Shown here: piece after piece, positions 63,301 through 64,000 of the stretch
Layout: each line of letters opens with the position of its first letter
Position numbering within the stretch: the first letter of the stretch is position 1
Assembly: GCF_009881055.1 (NCBI RefSeq)
Contig: NZ_WXFG01000020.1
Coordinates: 1 to 64,000 of the forward strand
Direction: 5' to 3'
Length of the DNA stretch: 64,000 nucleotides
Source: Peptoclostridium sp.
Lineage (GTDB): Bacteria; Bacillota; Clostridia; Peptostreptococcales; Peptostreptococcaceae
Notes under the pieces: generated by a model
The model's input: the letters and a program-made list of their open reading frames with translations, nothing else
Databases searched by the model: none
What the model was told of the DNA's origin: nothing
Translations under genes and position numbers: made by a program

Positions 63301-63329
63301 AAAAAAGCCACCTGACAGGTGGCTTTTTT
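63301..63329. terminator. Terminator between the phosphatase and HsdR-like genes
   Basis: AAAAAAGCCACCTG and CAGGTGGCTTTTTT form an almost continuous palindrome with loop A/T, four bases after the phosphatase stop and about 10 bases before the ribosome site of the HsdR-like gene. Confidence 0.85.
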
Positions 63330-63333
63330 GGGT

Positions 63334-64000
63334 TTAGTAGTATTCAGCAGTCACTACTTTACCGAGCTTCTTGAGCTCCTGCTTTATTTCTTTTATTATA
63401 TCCAATTTGGATATCAATTCCTCAGGAAAATCAAAATTTTGATGCGCAGGATTTATTCTTCTGCCTATTATGAAATTTATATGGGTTGCTTCATCAAGCA
63501 AAACCTTTAGAAGCAAATAAACGCCATTCTTATGCTTGTCATTTTTGAAATACTCGTCTATATGCCTAATGTCATTGTTATACTCCTTGAGTATATCCAG
63601 TGCCTTTTTCAGCGTAAGCACACCTTCCGTCACCAGGTCTATGCCTTTAATGTAGGCTATAGGCGGAATATCCGCATTTATGTTTTCTGTGTCTACCTCT
63701 ATTTCATGTCCGATTTCTCGTGCGACAATCTGGGCCGCAGTTCCGCCGCAGACTACTTTTTTCCCATAAGTGGAGGTGAGTTTTTTGACTATTATCTTGT
63801 CATCCTCTATACTCAGCGGAGGGCCTGTAAACAAAGTTACATGCTTTGGCCTGACATATTTCATGACTATAACCGTGGCATCGTCATACGGCTTCTCCTC
63901 GTATAGGTGGTTACATGTTGAGATAATTCTTTTTGCTGTATTTATCGCACTAATGCTATTTGGTATTTTAGCCACATAATTAGAGATGTTCTCCGTTCCC
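63334..64000 (-). CDS. SpoIIE-type (PP2C) phosphatase, C-terminal part (runs off right edge)
   Basis: The frame is open to the window end; about 222 residues are visible. The first part, ending EEKPYDDATVIVMKY, is the last motif of SpoIIE/PP2C phosphatases (DDATVVV, a metal Asp pair). The remaining 170 residues (VTLFTGPPLSIEDDKIIVKKL, KKVVCGGTAAQIVARELG-like, GIDLVTEGVLTLKKALDIL) form the C-terminal extension seen in clostridial SpoIIE-family proteins, often those near [FeFe]-hydrogenase genes. A GTG at 63975 could be mistaken for a start, but similarity continues upstream. The bulk of the catalytic domain is outside. Confidence 0.8.
   Translation of the reverse strand, partial: GTENISNYVAKIPNSISAINTAKRIISTCNHLYEEKPYDDATVIVMKYVRPKHVTLFTGPPLSIEDDKIIVKKLTSTYGKKVVCGGTAAQIVAREIGHEIEVDTENINADIPPIAYIKGIDLVTEGVLTLKKALDILKEYNNDIRHIDEYFKNDKHKNGVYLLLKVLLDEATHINFIIGRRINPAHQNFDFPEELISKLDIIKEIKQELKKLGKVVTAEYY

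Overview
The window looks like the chromosome of a low-to-mid GC anaerobic Firmicute of class Clostridia. Supporting signs are four T-box leaders, the GlgC/GlgD pair, a bifunctional AdhE, SLH and stalk-domain surface proteins, a bactofilin, KtrAB, MutS2 and the infC-rpmI-rplT operon. One gene needs UGA decoded as selenocysteine, so the host must have a Sec insertion system. That fits an amino-acid-fermenting Peptostreptococcaceae-like organism (for example near Peptoclostridium), but the genus is inference.

Layout. 1-1265: start of a branched-chain amino acid operon (T-box, ilvN, partial ilvC, leftward). 1283-5431: a small coiled-coil protein, a SIMPL protein, a UvrD/PcrA-type helicase and a divergent YprB-like exonuclease. 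5408-17239: a leftward glycogen operon (GH13 amylase, glgB, glgC, glgD, glgA, glgP) ending in the metabolite-repair gene nnr. 17405-19445: an IS200/IS605-type element with divergent tnpA and tnpB. 19451-24906: TPR and B12/radical-SAM proteins, a ZnDPC-like protein, and a bactofilin/coiled-coil/glucosaminidase cluster. 25056-30807: tRNA-Pro, a perfect 25-bp palindrome, an orphan 2-hydroxyacyl-CoA-dehydratase-like (double-cubane) protein, a very acidic secreted protein with a recent internal duplication, and adhE.

31001-37865: arginine block. An Arg-type T-box (specifier CGU) leads into a solute-binding lipoprotein, argG and argH; argS and an unknown gene follow. 37911-47875: nucleoside-recognition membrane proteins, an FMN-dependent alpha-hydroxyacid dehydrogenase, mutS2, surface proteins, a U32 peptidase and zapA. 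47991-58432: translation and potassium block (pheST with a Phe T-box, an rRNA methyltransferase, ktrAB, infC-rpmI-rplT with an attenuating leader, thrS with a Thr T-box). 58506-64000: a small alarmone synthetase, a DUF445 protein, a HesB/IscA-like selenoprotein, a large HsdR-derived protein, and the C-terminal part of a SpoIIE-type phosphatase running off the window.

The two most unusual items are next to each other at the right end. The first is the HesB-like selenoprotein, whose UGA would be misread as a stop. The second is a full-length 948-residue HsdR homologue with no hsdM or hsdS beside it, in which the nuclease Lys, the P-loop, the DEAD box and the last helicase motif all appear to be gone. 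No CRISPR array, prophage or rRNA operon was seen.
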